8,410 nt of DNA from Actinomycetota bacterium (GCA_005883255.1 VAXS01000202.1:1-8410); one strand, 5' to 3'; numbered from the stretch's first letter, positions 1 through 5,447 are shown. Translations and numbers: made by a program. Notes: generated by a model from the sequence alone, not told the origin.

Positions 1-181
1 GCTGAGCCTGCGGGGCGCCGACCCCGAGGCGATCCTGACGGCGCTGAGCCGGGACAAGAAGCGCCTGCACGGCCAGCCGGTGCCGTTCGTGCTGGTGGAG
101 GCCCCGGGTGACGCCCGCCCCGGCTGCCCGGTGGCCGAAGACGAGCTGGTGGCGGCCGTGCGAGAGTTGGCGGCAGCCTGA
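1..181 (+). CDS. aroB: 3-dehydroquinate synthase, C-terminal end (partial)
   Basis: This is the 3' end of a gene entering from the left; 59 codons are visible, read from base 2 to a TGA at 179-181. The product would convert DAHP to 3-dehydroquinate, the second step of the cytosolic shikimate pathway, using NAD and a divalent metal. The visible part contains ALSRDKKRLHGQPVPFVLVE, which matches the conserved 'DKK-x-x-x-G-x-x-x-F-V-L' stretch near the C-terminus of AroB. The metal-binding and NAD-binding parts lie outside the window, so catalytic residues cannot be checked. The stop codon shares one base with the ATG of aroQ (TGATG), so aroQ is probably translated by ribosomes finishing aroB. 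Identity rests on this short motif plus the adjacent aroQ, a common partner; I am fairly sure. Confidence 0.82.
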   Translation, partial: LSLRGADPEAILTALSRDKKRLHGQPVPFVLVEAPGDARPGCPVAEDELVAAVRELAAA

Positions 182-630
182 TGCAGCTGAGCCGCAACCG
201 CATCGAGGTCATGCACGGGGTCAACCTCGGCGAGCTGGGCCGCCGCGACCCGGAGGTCTACGGGGACCTCACGTACGTCCAGCTGGAGCGCCGCATCACC
301 GAGTTCGGGCGCGAGCTGGGCCTGGAGACGCGTTTCTTCCAGACCAACCACGAGGGCGAGTTCGTGGAGCGGCTGCACAAGCTCGAGGGGCTGGCCGACG
401 GGATCGTCCTCAACCCCGGGGCCTGGACGCACTACTCGTGGGCGATCCACGACGCGCTGGAGCTGTCCGGGCTACCGGCGGTGGAGGTGCACCTGTCCGA
501 CGTGGACCGCCGGGAGGAGTGGCGGCGGCTGTCGGTGATCCGCGACCTGTGCCTGGCCCGCGTGGCCGGCCAGGGCGTGGAGGGCTACCGCGCGGCCCTG
601 GAGCGCCTGCGCGAGGAGCTGGAGCGTTGA
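181..630 (+). CDS. aroQ: Type II 3-dehydroquinate dehydratase
   Basis: The 149-residue length is typical of the dodecameric type II dehydroquinases. The enzyme dehydrates 3-dehydroquinate to 3-dehydroshikimate, directly after AroB. Family residues are visible by alignment to the M. tuberculosis enzyme from memory: N15, the lid arginine R22 and catalytic Y27 in LGRRDPEVYG; Q54-N56 and E58-G59; N78 and catalytic H84 in NPGAWTHYS; D91; H104 and S106 in EVHLSD; R111 and R115 in RREEWR. Two normally conserved spots differ: the usual N-G-P-N is HGVN (residues 12-15), and the usual H-[LI]-S-N is HLSD, with D107 for Asn. Two tryptophans (W82, W87) flank the catalytic His. The ATG overlaps the aroB stop by one base and there is only a distant GAGAG upstream, so translational coupling is likely. 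The family call is firm and activity is likely. Confidence 0.93.
   Translation: MQLSRNRIEVMHGVNLGELGRRDPEVYGDLTYVQLERRITEFGRELGLETRFFQTNHEGEFVERLHKLEGLADGIVLNPGAWTHYSWAIHDALELSGLPAVEVHLSDVDRREEWRRLSVIRDLCLARVAGQGVEGYRAALERLREELER
613..618 (+). promoter_or_regulatory. Shine-Dalgarno setting the TTG start of the M24 peptidase
   Basis: GAGGAG lies inside the last codons of aroQ, 8 nt before a TTG at 627-629 that overlaps the aroQ stop (TTGA). This spacing is near ideal and picks the TTG over far-upstream in-frame starts, which would run back through aroQ and aroB. Confidence 0.7.
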
Positions 631-1715
631 GCCGCGCCGACCGGGCCGCCGGGTTGGCGGCCGAGCGCGAGCTGGACGCGCTGCTGGTCAGCCACCCCGT
701 CAACCTCCGCTACCTCACGGGCTTCACGGGGACCAACGGGCTGGCGGTCCTGGGTGCCGGCGCGGACGGGGTCCGACGGTTCCTCACCGACTTCCGCTAC
801 CTCGAGCGCGCCGCCGAGGAGGTGTCGGGCTTCGACGTGGTGCGCGGCGAGCGCGACCTGCTCGACGCCGTGCGCGCCGCCCTCCCCGAGCGGCGACCGG
901 TGCGCTTGGGGTTCGACGACGCGCACATCTCGGTGCGGGCGCACCGCCGCCTCCAGGAGGTCCTGGAGGGAGTGGAGCTGGCTCCGGCCGGCGGGCTGGT
1001 GGAGCGGCTGCGCACCGTCAAGGACGCGGGGGAGCTTCGGCGCATCCGCGCCGCCGCGGACCTGGCCGACGAGGCGCTGGAGGCGCTGCTCGATCGGGGC
1101 CTCCACGGCCGCACCGAGCGCGCGGTGGCGCTGGACCTGGAGGACGAGATGCGCCATCGCGGCGCCGAGGCGGGCGCCGAGCCCAGCTTCCCCTCGATCG
1201 TGGCCGCCGGCGCCAACGGGGCGCTGCCGCACGCCCAGTCGCGCCCGGTCGAGATCCCCCGCGACACGCTGGTGATCGTGGACTGGGGCGCGCGCCTGGA
1301 CGGCTACTGCTCGGACTGCACGCGCACGTTCGCCACGGGAGAGCTGGACGGCGAGGCGGCGGCGGTGTACGAGCTGGTCCGGCGAGCCCAGGTGACGGGG
1401 CTCGAGGCCGTCGGACCCGGCGTGACCGGCCGCGACGCCGACGCCGCCGCCCGCGCGCTGATCGAAGAGGCGGGCCACGGCGAGCGCTTCGGCCACGGCC
1501 TGGGGCACGGGGTGGGCCTGGAGGTGCACGAGGCTCCGCGCCTGGCCAAGACCGGCGGCGACGACCCTCTGGTGGCCGGCAACGTGGTGACCGTGGAGCC
1601 CGGGGTGTACCTGCCCGGCCGGTTCGGCGTGCGGATCGAGGACCTGGTCGTGGTCACGGAGGCGGGAGCCGACGTCATCTCCTCCTCCAGGAAGGACCTG
1701 GTCACGGAGGTCTGA
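627..1715 (+). CDS. Xaa-Pro aminopeptidase / M24 'pita-bread' metallopeptidase
   Basis: The 362-residue product would be a cytosolic two-metal peptidase that removes the N-terminal residue before proline or cleaves Xaa-Pro dipeptides. The N-terminal creatinase-like domain spans about residues 5-125, with the typical 'LLVSHPVNLRYLTGFTGTNG' opening. The catalytic domain covers about 130-362. All five metal ligands are present: D219 and D230 (VDWGARLDGYCSD), H294 (HGLGHGVGL), E324 (TVEPGVY) and E338 (GVRIEDL). The supporting histidine H301 (EVHE) is also present. TTG 627 was chosen because it overlaps the aroQ stop, has a good Shine-Dalgarno and gives the usual family length. An M24 peptidase between aroQ and efp is a known order (B. 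subtilis yqhS-yqhT-efp). Here efp is displaced 3.15 kb downstream. Aminopeptidase and dipeptidase (PepQ-like) activities cannot be told apart from sequence. Confidence 0.92.
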   Translation: MSRADRAAGLAAERELDALLVSHPVNLRYLTGFTGTNGLAVLGAGADGVRRFLTDFRYLERAAEEVSGFDVVRGERDLLDAVRAALPERRPVRLGFDDAHISVRAHRRLQEVLEGVELAPAGGLVERLRTVKDAGELRRIRAAADLADEALEALLDRGLHGRTERAVALDLEDEMRHRGAEAGAEPSFPSIVAAGANGALPHAQSRPVEIPRDTLVIVDWGARLDGYCSDCTRTFATGELDGEAAAVYELVRRAQVTGLEAVGPGVTGRDADAAARALIEEAGHGERFGHGLGHGVGLEVHEAPRLAKTGGDDPLVAGNVVTVEPGVYLPGRFGVRIEDLVVVTEAGADVISSSRKDLVTEV

Positions 1716-1720
1716 CGGCG

Positions 1721-1726
1721 TATGCT
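1721..1726 (+). promoter_or_regulatory. Putative -10 element (TATGCT) for a leaderless nitrilase mRNA
   Basis: TATGCT fits the actinobacterial TANNNT -10 consensus and ends exactly 6 nt before the GTG at 1733. Transcription would therefore begin at the first base of the start codon. No convincing -35 hexamer is visible and there is no Shine-Dalgarno next to the GTG. The element sits in the 17-nt gap after the peptidase stop. This is an inference from sequence geometry. Confidence 0.55.
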
Positions 1727-1732
1727 CGCCCG

Positions 1733-2686
1733 GTGACCGCGTTTCCCACCGTTCGGGTCGCCGCGATCCAGGCCACGCCGGTCGTCCTCGACGCGGCGGC
1801 CACGGTGGACAAGGCGGTCCGGCTCCTGCACGAGGCCGCCGATGCCGGCGCGCAGCTGGCGGTGCTCCCCGAGACGTTCGTGGCGCTCTACCCATCCAAC
1901 GCCTGGGCGCGGGAGGCGGCGGCGTTCGGCGGCTCCGACGAGCTCTGGCAGCGCCTGTGGGACGAGTCGGTCGACGTGCCGGGGCCGCTGGTGGACCGGT
2001 TGGCGGAGGCCTGTCGCGAGCGTGGGCTGCACTGCGCGATCGGGGTCAACGAGCGCGAGGCCGATCGCCCGGGCTCCCTCTACAACACGCTGCTGCTGAT
2101 CGGCCCCGGCGGGCTGCTGCACCGCCACCGCAAGCTCATGCCCACGATGCAGGAGCGGCTGTTCCACGGCGTGGGCGCGGGCGACGACCTGGCCGCGGTC
2201 GACACTCCGGTGGGCCGGGTCGGCGGCCTCATCTGCTGGGAGAACCGCATGCCGCTGGCCCGCTACGCCGTCTACCGCACCGGCCCGCAGATCTGGGTGG
2301 CGCCCACGGCCGACGACAGCGACGGCTGGCTGGCTACGGTCCGCCACCTGGCGATCGAGTCCGGCGCGTTCGTGGTCTCGGCGCCCCAGTACATCCCGCG
2401 GGCGGCGTTCCCCGACGACTTCCCGGCGCCGCTGCCCGAGCGCGAGGTGTTCGGCCGGGGCGGCGCGGCGATCGTCGAGCCCACCTGGGGCGAGCTGGTG
2501 GCCGGGCCCCTCTACGACGAAGAGGGGATGCTGGTGGCCGACTGCGACCTGCGTCGCGGCCTGCACGCCAAGCGCTGGTTCGACGCGGTGGGCCACTACA
2601 GTCGCGAGGACGTGCTGCTGGGCGCCGGCTCAGCGACCGCCCACGCCCGCGTGGATGGCGAGGGCGACGGCGACGGCGCCGCCTGA
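1733..2686 (+). CDS. Nitrilase (carbon-nitrogen hydrolase superfamily)
   Basis: The 317-residue cytosolic enzyme would hydrolyse a nitrile to the carboxylic acid and ammonia. The Glu-Lys-Cys triad is complete: E47 (LPETF), K134 (HRKLMPT) and C168 (GLICWENRMP), with the second glutamate E141 (MQER) also present. The motifs CWENRMPL and HRKLMPTxxER point to the true nitrilase branch (aliphatic, arylaceto- or plant-type nitrilases) rather than the amidase or N-carbamoylase branches. Residues 307-317 form a low-complexity Gly/Asp tail made by GGCGAC-like codon repeats. The GTG start is the first in frame after the peptidase stop and follows a -10-like TATGCT by 6 nt, so the mRNA is probably leaderless. 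The neighbouring methyltransferase starts 45 nt downstream with its own promoter-like element. Substrate cannot be inferred; the family call is strong. Confidence 0.92.
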   Translation: MTAFPTVRVAAIQATPVVLDAAATVDKAVRLLHEAADAGAQLAVLPETFVALYPSNAWAREAAAFGGSDELWQRLWDESVDVPGPLVDRLAEACRERGLHCAIGVNEREADRPGSLYNTLLLIGPGGLLHRHRKLMPTMQERLFHGVGAGDDLAAVDTPVGRVGGLICWENRMPLARYAVYRTGPQIWVAPTADDSDGWLATVRHLAIESGAFVVSAPQYIPRAAFPDDFPAPLPEREVFGRGGAAIVEPTWGELVAGPLYDEEGMLVADCDLRRGLHAKRWFDAVGHYSREDVLLGAGSATAHARVDGEGDGDGAA

Positions 2687-2698
2687 GGCGCGCTACTA

Positions 2699-2722
2699 CT
2701 AGGGCCGGGCGCGCGACCCTAG
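2699..2722. repeat. CTAGGG...CCCTAG inverted repeat overlapping a promoter
   Basis: A perfect 6-bp inverted repeat, CTAGGG (2699-2704) and CCCTAG (2717-2722), is separated by 12 nt in the 45-nt gap between the nitrilase and the methyltransferase. Its right arm overlaps the putative -10 element of the methyltransferase. It could be an operator for a dimeric regulator, or a weak stem. No T-run follows, so an intrinsic terminator is unlikely. Confidence 0.4.
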
Positions 2723-2725
2723 ACT
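2720..2725 (+). promoter_or_regulatory. Putative -10 element (TAGACT) for a leaderless methyltransferase mRNA
   Basis: TAGACT matches TANNNT and ends 6 nt before the GTG at 2732, the same geometry as at the nitrilase. There is no Shine-Dalgarno before the GTG and no recognisable -35. It suggests the methyltransferase is its own transcription unit rather than only read through from the nitrilase. Confidence 0.55.
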
Positions 2726-2731
2726 GTCGCC

Positions 2732-3775
2732 GTGCGCGTCGGCCTCATCCCCGAGGGTCCGCTGGAGCGGGTGATCGCCCGCCTCAAGGTCGCGCCGCAG
2801 CCGCTGGTCGAGACGCAGATGGCCTACACGCTCGCGCGCGTGATCATGGCCGGCGCCGACCTCGGCGTCTTCGAGGCGCTGAAGGAGGGGCCGGCCACGG
2901 CCGCCGAGGTGGCCGAGCGCTGCGGCACCGATCCGGGGGCCACCGGAAAGCTCCTGTTCGCGCTGGCGTCGACCGACTACGTGCGCCACCGCGGCGAGCG
3001 CTTCGAGCTCACGCCGGTCGCGCGCAAATGGCTCCTGGCCGAGAGCCCCGAGTGCCTCACCGACAAGCTGCGGCTCCAGCGCCTGGAGTGGGACTGGATG
3101 GGGCGCTCGGAGGAGTACGTGCGCACCGGGACGCCGCTCGAGCTGCACGCGATGACCGAGGGCGAGACCTGGGACGCCTACCAGCGCGGCATGCGCGCCA
3201 TGGCGGGCGCGTTCGCGGGGGAGGCGGTGCGCCGCCTGCCGGTCCCGAGTGGCGCCCGCGACCTCCTCGACATCGGCGGCTCGCACGGCCACTACTCGGC
3301 CGCCCTGTGCCGGCGCCACGAGGGCCTGCGCGCCGTGGTCCTCGACCTGCCACCCGCCGTCGAGGCCGCCGCGCCGCTGCTCGAGGCCGAGGGCATGGGC
3401 GACCGCGTCGTGCACCGGGCCGGCGACGCCCTGCGCGACGACCTGGGAGACGAGGACTGGGACGTGGTGATGATCGTCCAGCTGGTCCACCACTTCAGCG
3501 ACGAGCAGAACCGCGAGCTGGCCGCCCGGGTGGCGCGCGCGCTGCGACCCGGCGGGGTGTACGCCATCATGGACGCGTTCCGCCCCAAGACGCCCGGCGA
3601 GGCCGGGCAGGTGGGCGCGATGCTCGAGTTCTACTTCGCCCTGACCAGCCAGTCGGGCACGTGGACGCCGGAGGAGATGGCGGACTGGCAGCGGTCGGCC
3701 GGCCTGGCGCCGAAGCGGCCGATCCGCTTTCGCACGACACCCGGCGCCGGGATCCAGGCCGCGGTCAAGCGCTAG
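2732..3775 (+). CDS. SAM-dependent methyltransferase, O-methyltransferase (Methyltransf_2-like) type
   Basis: The 347-residue protein has the two-part layout of small-molecule O-methyltransferases. The N-terminal half (about residues 18-105) is a helical/winged-helix dimerisation domain (LARVIMAGADLGVFEAL, AAEVAERCGTDP, FELTPVARKWLL). The Rossmann domain starts near residue 177: SAM-binding motif I is LLDIGGSHGHY (178-188), and the acidic residue for the ribose is D205 (VVLDLPPAV). The stretch VQLVHHFSDEQN contains H253/H254, where family members carry the catalytic base. ALRPGGVYAIMDAF is the usual post-motif. Such enzymes methylate phenolic hydroxyls, or other acceptors, of secondary metabolites; no substrate can be named. 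The GTG start follows a leaderless-type -10 by 6 nt. The 3' end overlaps the convergent UdgX gene by 11 bases. Confidence 0.85.
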   Translation: MRVGLIPEGPLERVIARLKVAPQPLVETQMAYTLARVIMAGADLGVFEALKEGPATAAEVAERCGTDPGATGKLLFALASTDYVRHRGERFELTPVARKWLLAESPECLTDKLRLQRLEWDWMGRSEEYVRTGTPLELHAMTEGETWDAYQRGMRAMAGAFAGEAVRRLPVPSGARDLLDIGGSHGHYSAALCRRHEGLRAVVLDLPPAVEAAAPLLEAEGMGDRVVHRAGDALRDDLGDEDWDVVMIVQLVHHFSDEQNRELAARVARALRPGGVYAIMDAFRPKTPGEAGQVGAMLEFYFALTSQSGTWTPEEMADWQRSAGLAPKRPIRFRTTPGAGIQAAVKR

Positions 3776-4421
3776 CCATCAGCCGCGCCTGCGCGGCGAT
3801 CCGCTCGAGGTCGCGCGTGAACGCCCGCCGCTCGGCGCGGCGCTCCGTGTCGTCGGGATGGCGGAGGATCGCCGAGGGGTGCACGGTCGCCGACGCGAAC
3901 GGCGCCACGTCGGAATCGATCGGCCGGCCGCGCGCCTGGGTGAGCTTGAACCCGCTCCCGAACAGCGACTTGCCGGCGGTGGCGCCCAGGGCCACCAGCG
4001 CCTGGGGCTTGACCACCCGGAGCTCGGCGTCCAGCCACGGACGGCAGGCCTGGACCTCGAACGTCCTGGGCGTGCGGTGCAGCCGTCGCTTGCCCCGCTC
4101 CTCGAACGCGAAGTGCTTGACCGCGTTGGTGACGTAGACCTCCGCCCGGTCGATGCCGACGGCGGCCAGCGCCTTGTCGAGCTCGCGCCCGGCCGGGCCG
4201 ACGAACGGCTTGCCCTGGCGGTCCTCGCGGTCGCCGGGCATCTCGCCCACCAGCATGAGCCGAGCCCGCTTCAGCCCCTCCCCGAACACGGTCTGCGTGG
4301 CATGGCGCCACAGGTGACAGCCCCGGCAGCCCGCCGCCGTCTCGCGCAGCGCGCGCAACGACGCCCGCTCGGGCAGGAACGGAGTCGCGTCGTTGGGCTC
4401 CGCTGCGATCGGGTCGCCCAT
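3765..4421 (-). CDS. UdgX-type uracil-DNA glycosylase/uracil-binding protein
   Basis: This 218-residue member of the family 4-like uracil-DNA glycosylases would act on uracil in DNA from cytosine deamination or dUTP incorporation. Visible motifs are CRGC (C32, C35), motif I GEMPGDRED (59-67), PFVGPAGRELD (72-82), YVTNAVKHF (96-104), GKRRLH (110-115), ACRPWL (125-130), LGATAGKSL (145-153) and HPSAILR (181-187). The KRRLH loop matches the KRRIH loop that defines UdgX. In M. smegmatis UdgX the loop histidine forms a covalent bond with the uracil-site sugar; H115 is the equivalent here. Only three cysteines exist; H103 stands where family 4 enzymes have the third cluster cysteine (VTNxxKC). ATG 4421 is preferred over GTG 4439 because a -10-like TATGCG ends 6 nt before it. 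The gene is convergent with the methyltransferase. Confidence 0.9.
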   Translation of the reverse strand: MGDPIAAEPNDATPFLPERASLRALRETAAGCRGCHLWRHATQTVFGEGLKRARLMLVGEMPGDREDRQGKPFVGPAGRELDKALAAVGIDRAEVYVTNAVKHFAFEERGKRRLHRTPRTFEVQACRPWLDAELRVVKPQALVALGATAGKSLFGSGFKLTQARGRPIDSDVAPFASATVHPSAILRHPDDTERRAERRAFTRDLERIAAQARLMASA

Positions 4422-4427
4422 CCCTGT

Positions 4428-4433
4428 CGCATA
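4428..4433 (-). promoter_or_regulatory. Putative -10 element (TATGCG) for a leaderless UdgX mRNA
   Basis: Read on the minus strand, TATGCG is followed by six bases (ACAGGG) and then the ATG at 4421. It misses the final T of TANNNT but keeps the same 6-nt spacing seen at the nitrilase and methyltransferase. The AGGG directly abutting the ATG is too close to serve as a Shine-Dalgarno. The choice of start depends partly on this element. Confidence 0.42.
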
Positions 4434-4471
4434 CCGCACCCGACGAGGGCCAAAACGGCGCCGCTACGCGC

Positions 4472-4735
4472 TCAGTAGCCGTGCTCGATGTAGTGCAGCC
4501 ACGCCTCGCGGGCGGCCACGTTCTCGTTCGCGTCTGCCACGGCGACGGCGGCATCCCGCTCCTCAGCCGCTCCGTGCGCCGTCTCGCTGGCCTGACTCAA
4601 GCGCTCGCGACCGCCGACCGCGGCGTCCAGCCGCGCGATCGCGTCGAAGTGGGCTTTGCCGCCCATCCCCGGTTTGCGCGGGAGGGTCATCGAGACGCCC
4701 CGGACGCTCCGCCGTTCGGCTGCCTTGCTGGTCAT
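4472..4735 (-). CDS. Unrecognised 87-residue hypothetical protein
   Basis: I do not recognise a family. The gene is probably real: a GGAGG lies 8 nt before the ATG, codons end mostly in G or C like the neighbours, and the product has a structured composition. The N-terminus (residues 1-24) is basic, with R8, R9, R12, R20 and K21 and the string TLPRKPGMGGKAHF. Residues 28-80 are Ala/Glu/Asp-rich and look helical, with regular charges. The end is the aromatic WLHYIEHGY. There is no signal peptide, membrane segment or cysteine, so it should be a small soluble cytosolic protein. It lies 50 nt upstream of udgX on the same strand and diverges from efp. The Arg/Lys-rich start could bind nucleic acid, but that is only a guess. 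Its use of a Shine-Dalgarno contrasts with the leaderless neighbours. Confidence 0.7.
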   Translation of the reverse strand: MTSKAAERRSVRGVSMTLPRKPGMGGKAHFDAIARLDAAVGGRERLSQASETAHGAAEERDAAVAVADANENVAAREAWLHYIEHGY

Positions 4736-4743
4736 GTGCTTCG

Positions 4744-4748
4744 CCTCC
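4744..4748 (-). promoter_or_regulatory. Shine-Dalgarno (GGAGG) of the 87-residue protein
   Basis: On the minus strand GGAGG is followed by 8 nt and then the ATG at 4735. It is the best ribosome-binding site in the window and the main support for the reality and start of this small gene. Confidence 0.75.
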
Positions 4749-4850
4749 GTGCCCTCTGGCTGGGTCGCACGGAAGGAGAGGGGTAGACCTGGCGAGCGGC
4801 TGGCTCCGGCTGGGAGGCCAGCACATCGATCCTACTCCTATTGCGATGGC

Positions 4851-4856
4851 TAGCCT
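4851..4856 (+). promoter_or_regulatory. Putative -10 element (TAGCCT) of efp
   Basis: TAGCCT fits TANNNT and ends 8 nt before the GTG at 4865; the G of the GTG is the first purine at the expected start distance. No Shine-Dalgarno precedes the GTG. A leaderless or near-leaderless efp mRNA is inferred. An overlapping TAGCGT (4857-4862) is too close to the start codon to be the functional box. Confidence 0.5.
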
Positions 4857-4864
4857 TAGCGTCC

Positions 4865-5425
4865 GTGATCTCCACCAACCAGTTCAAGAACGGCAACCAC
4901 ATCGAGGTGGATGGGACCGTCTTCAAGATCCTCGAGTTCCAGCACGTCAAGCCCGGCAAGGGTGGCGCGTTCGTGCGCACGAGGCTGCGCCGGGCCGCGG
5001 ACGGGGCCGTGATCGACCGGACCTTCCGGGCCGGCGAGAAGTTCCGCCAGGTCAACACCGAGAGCCGCAAGATGCAGTTCCTCTACGCGGACGGGACCGA
5101 CGCGCACTTCATGGACTCGCAGTCCTACGACCAGCTGGCGATCCCCGAGCCGGCGGTGGCCGAGCCCCTGCGCTGGCTGAAGCCCAGCGACGACGTGGAG
5201 GTGCTGTTCATCGACGGCTCCCCCAACGACGTCCAGCTGCCCAGCGCCGTGAACCTCCAGGTCACCGAGACCGATCCCGGCCTGCGCGGCGACACCGTCT
5301 CCAGCGGGGGGACCAAGCCCGCCACCGTGGAGACGGGCGCCCGCGTCCAGGTGCCGCTGTTCGTCGAGGTGGGGCAGACCATCCGCGTGGACACCCGGAC
5401 CGGCGAGTACGTCTCGCGCGCCTAG
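4865..5425 (+). CDS. efp: Elongation factor P
   Basis: The 186-residue length is standard for EF-P, which binds the ribosome between the P and E sites and relieves stalling at consecutive prolines. The GTG start gives the canonical N-terminus [17 protein letters not shown]; the upstream in-frame TTG at 4841 would add residues not seen in the family and overlap the promoter. Domain I (about 1-63) carries the tip loop PGKGGAF with K32, the position modified in many bacteria. Domain II follows (about 65-125), then domain III (about 129-184) with the signature [18 protein letters not shown] and the C-terminal [17 protein letters not shown]. No EF-P-modifying enzyme is in the window, so the state of K32 is unknown. 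The gene has its own promoter-like element, and nusB follows after 22 nt, so efp probably heads the operon running through dxs. Confidence 0.97.
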   Translation: MISTNQFKNGNHIEVDGTVFKILEFQHVKPGKGGAFVRTRLRRAADGAVIDRTFRAGEKFRQVNTESRKMQFLYADGTDAHFMDSQSYDQLAIPEPAVAEPLRWLKPSDDVEVLFIDGSPNDVQLPSAVNLQVTETDPGLRGDTVSSGGTKPATVETGARVQVPLFVEVGQTIRVDTRTGEYVSRA

Positions 5426-5447
5426 CGGCGGCGCGCGCCCCACGGCC

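Larger units (their letters stand above)
4736..4864. promoter_or_regulatory. Divergent intergenic region between the small gene and efp
   Basis: This 129-nt gap is the longest non-coding stretch in the window. It contains the Shine-Dalgarno of the minus-strand small gene (GGAGG, 4744-4748), a short hairpin-forming palindrome GCTGG-GAGG-CCAGC (4809-4822), a minus-strand TAGGAT (4829-4834) that could be a -10 with an approximately 87-nt leader, and the efp -10 (4851-4856). The two -10 candidates lie back to back, 16 nt apart. No -35 hexamers are convincing. Confidence 0.5.

Noticed and set aside
108..626. In-frame upstream extension of the M24 peptidase, starting within aroB
   Set aside because: It runs out of frame through aroB and aroQ, has no family similarity, and the TTG at 627 has a good Shine-Dalgarno and gives the normal length.
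585..1895. Long minus-strand open frame opposite the peptidase
   Set aside because: It is the antisense of a clear metallopeptidase gene; long antisense frames are expected at this GC content and its translation has no recognisable motif.
1304..2596. Minus-strand open frame opposite the peptidase end and nitrilase
   Set aside because: It is antisense to two well-supported genes, with a His/Arg/Pro-rich translation typical of shadow frames.
1957..4137. 726-codon plus-strand open frame across the nitrilase, methyltransferase and udgX
   Set aside because: Its translation is Arg/Ala/Gly-rich low complexity and it crosses three genes with intact catalytic motifs in other frames.
4422..4439. GTG at 4439 as the start of udgX
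   Set aside because: It would add six residues encoded by the putative -10 region itself; the ATG at 4421 has the same 6-nt spacing as the neighbours. It cannot be fully excluded.
4841..4864. TTG at 4841 as the start of efp
   Set aside because: EF-P proteins begin at MISTNxFKNG; the eight extra residues are not family-like and would span the -10 element.
1716..4864. The four-gene block as a new defence or mobile system
   Set aside because: There is no nuclease, integrase, transposase, toxin-antitoxin pair or attachment repeat. Nitrilase and methyltransferase look metabolic and UdgX is DNA repair. Only the break in gene order is unusual.
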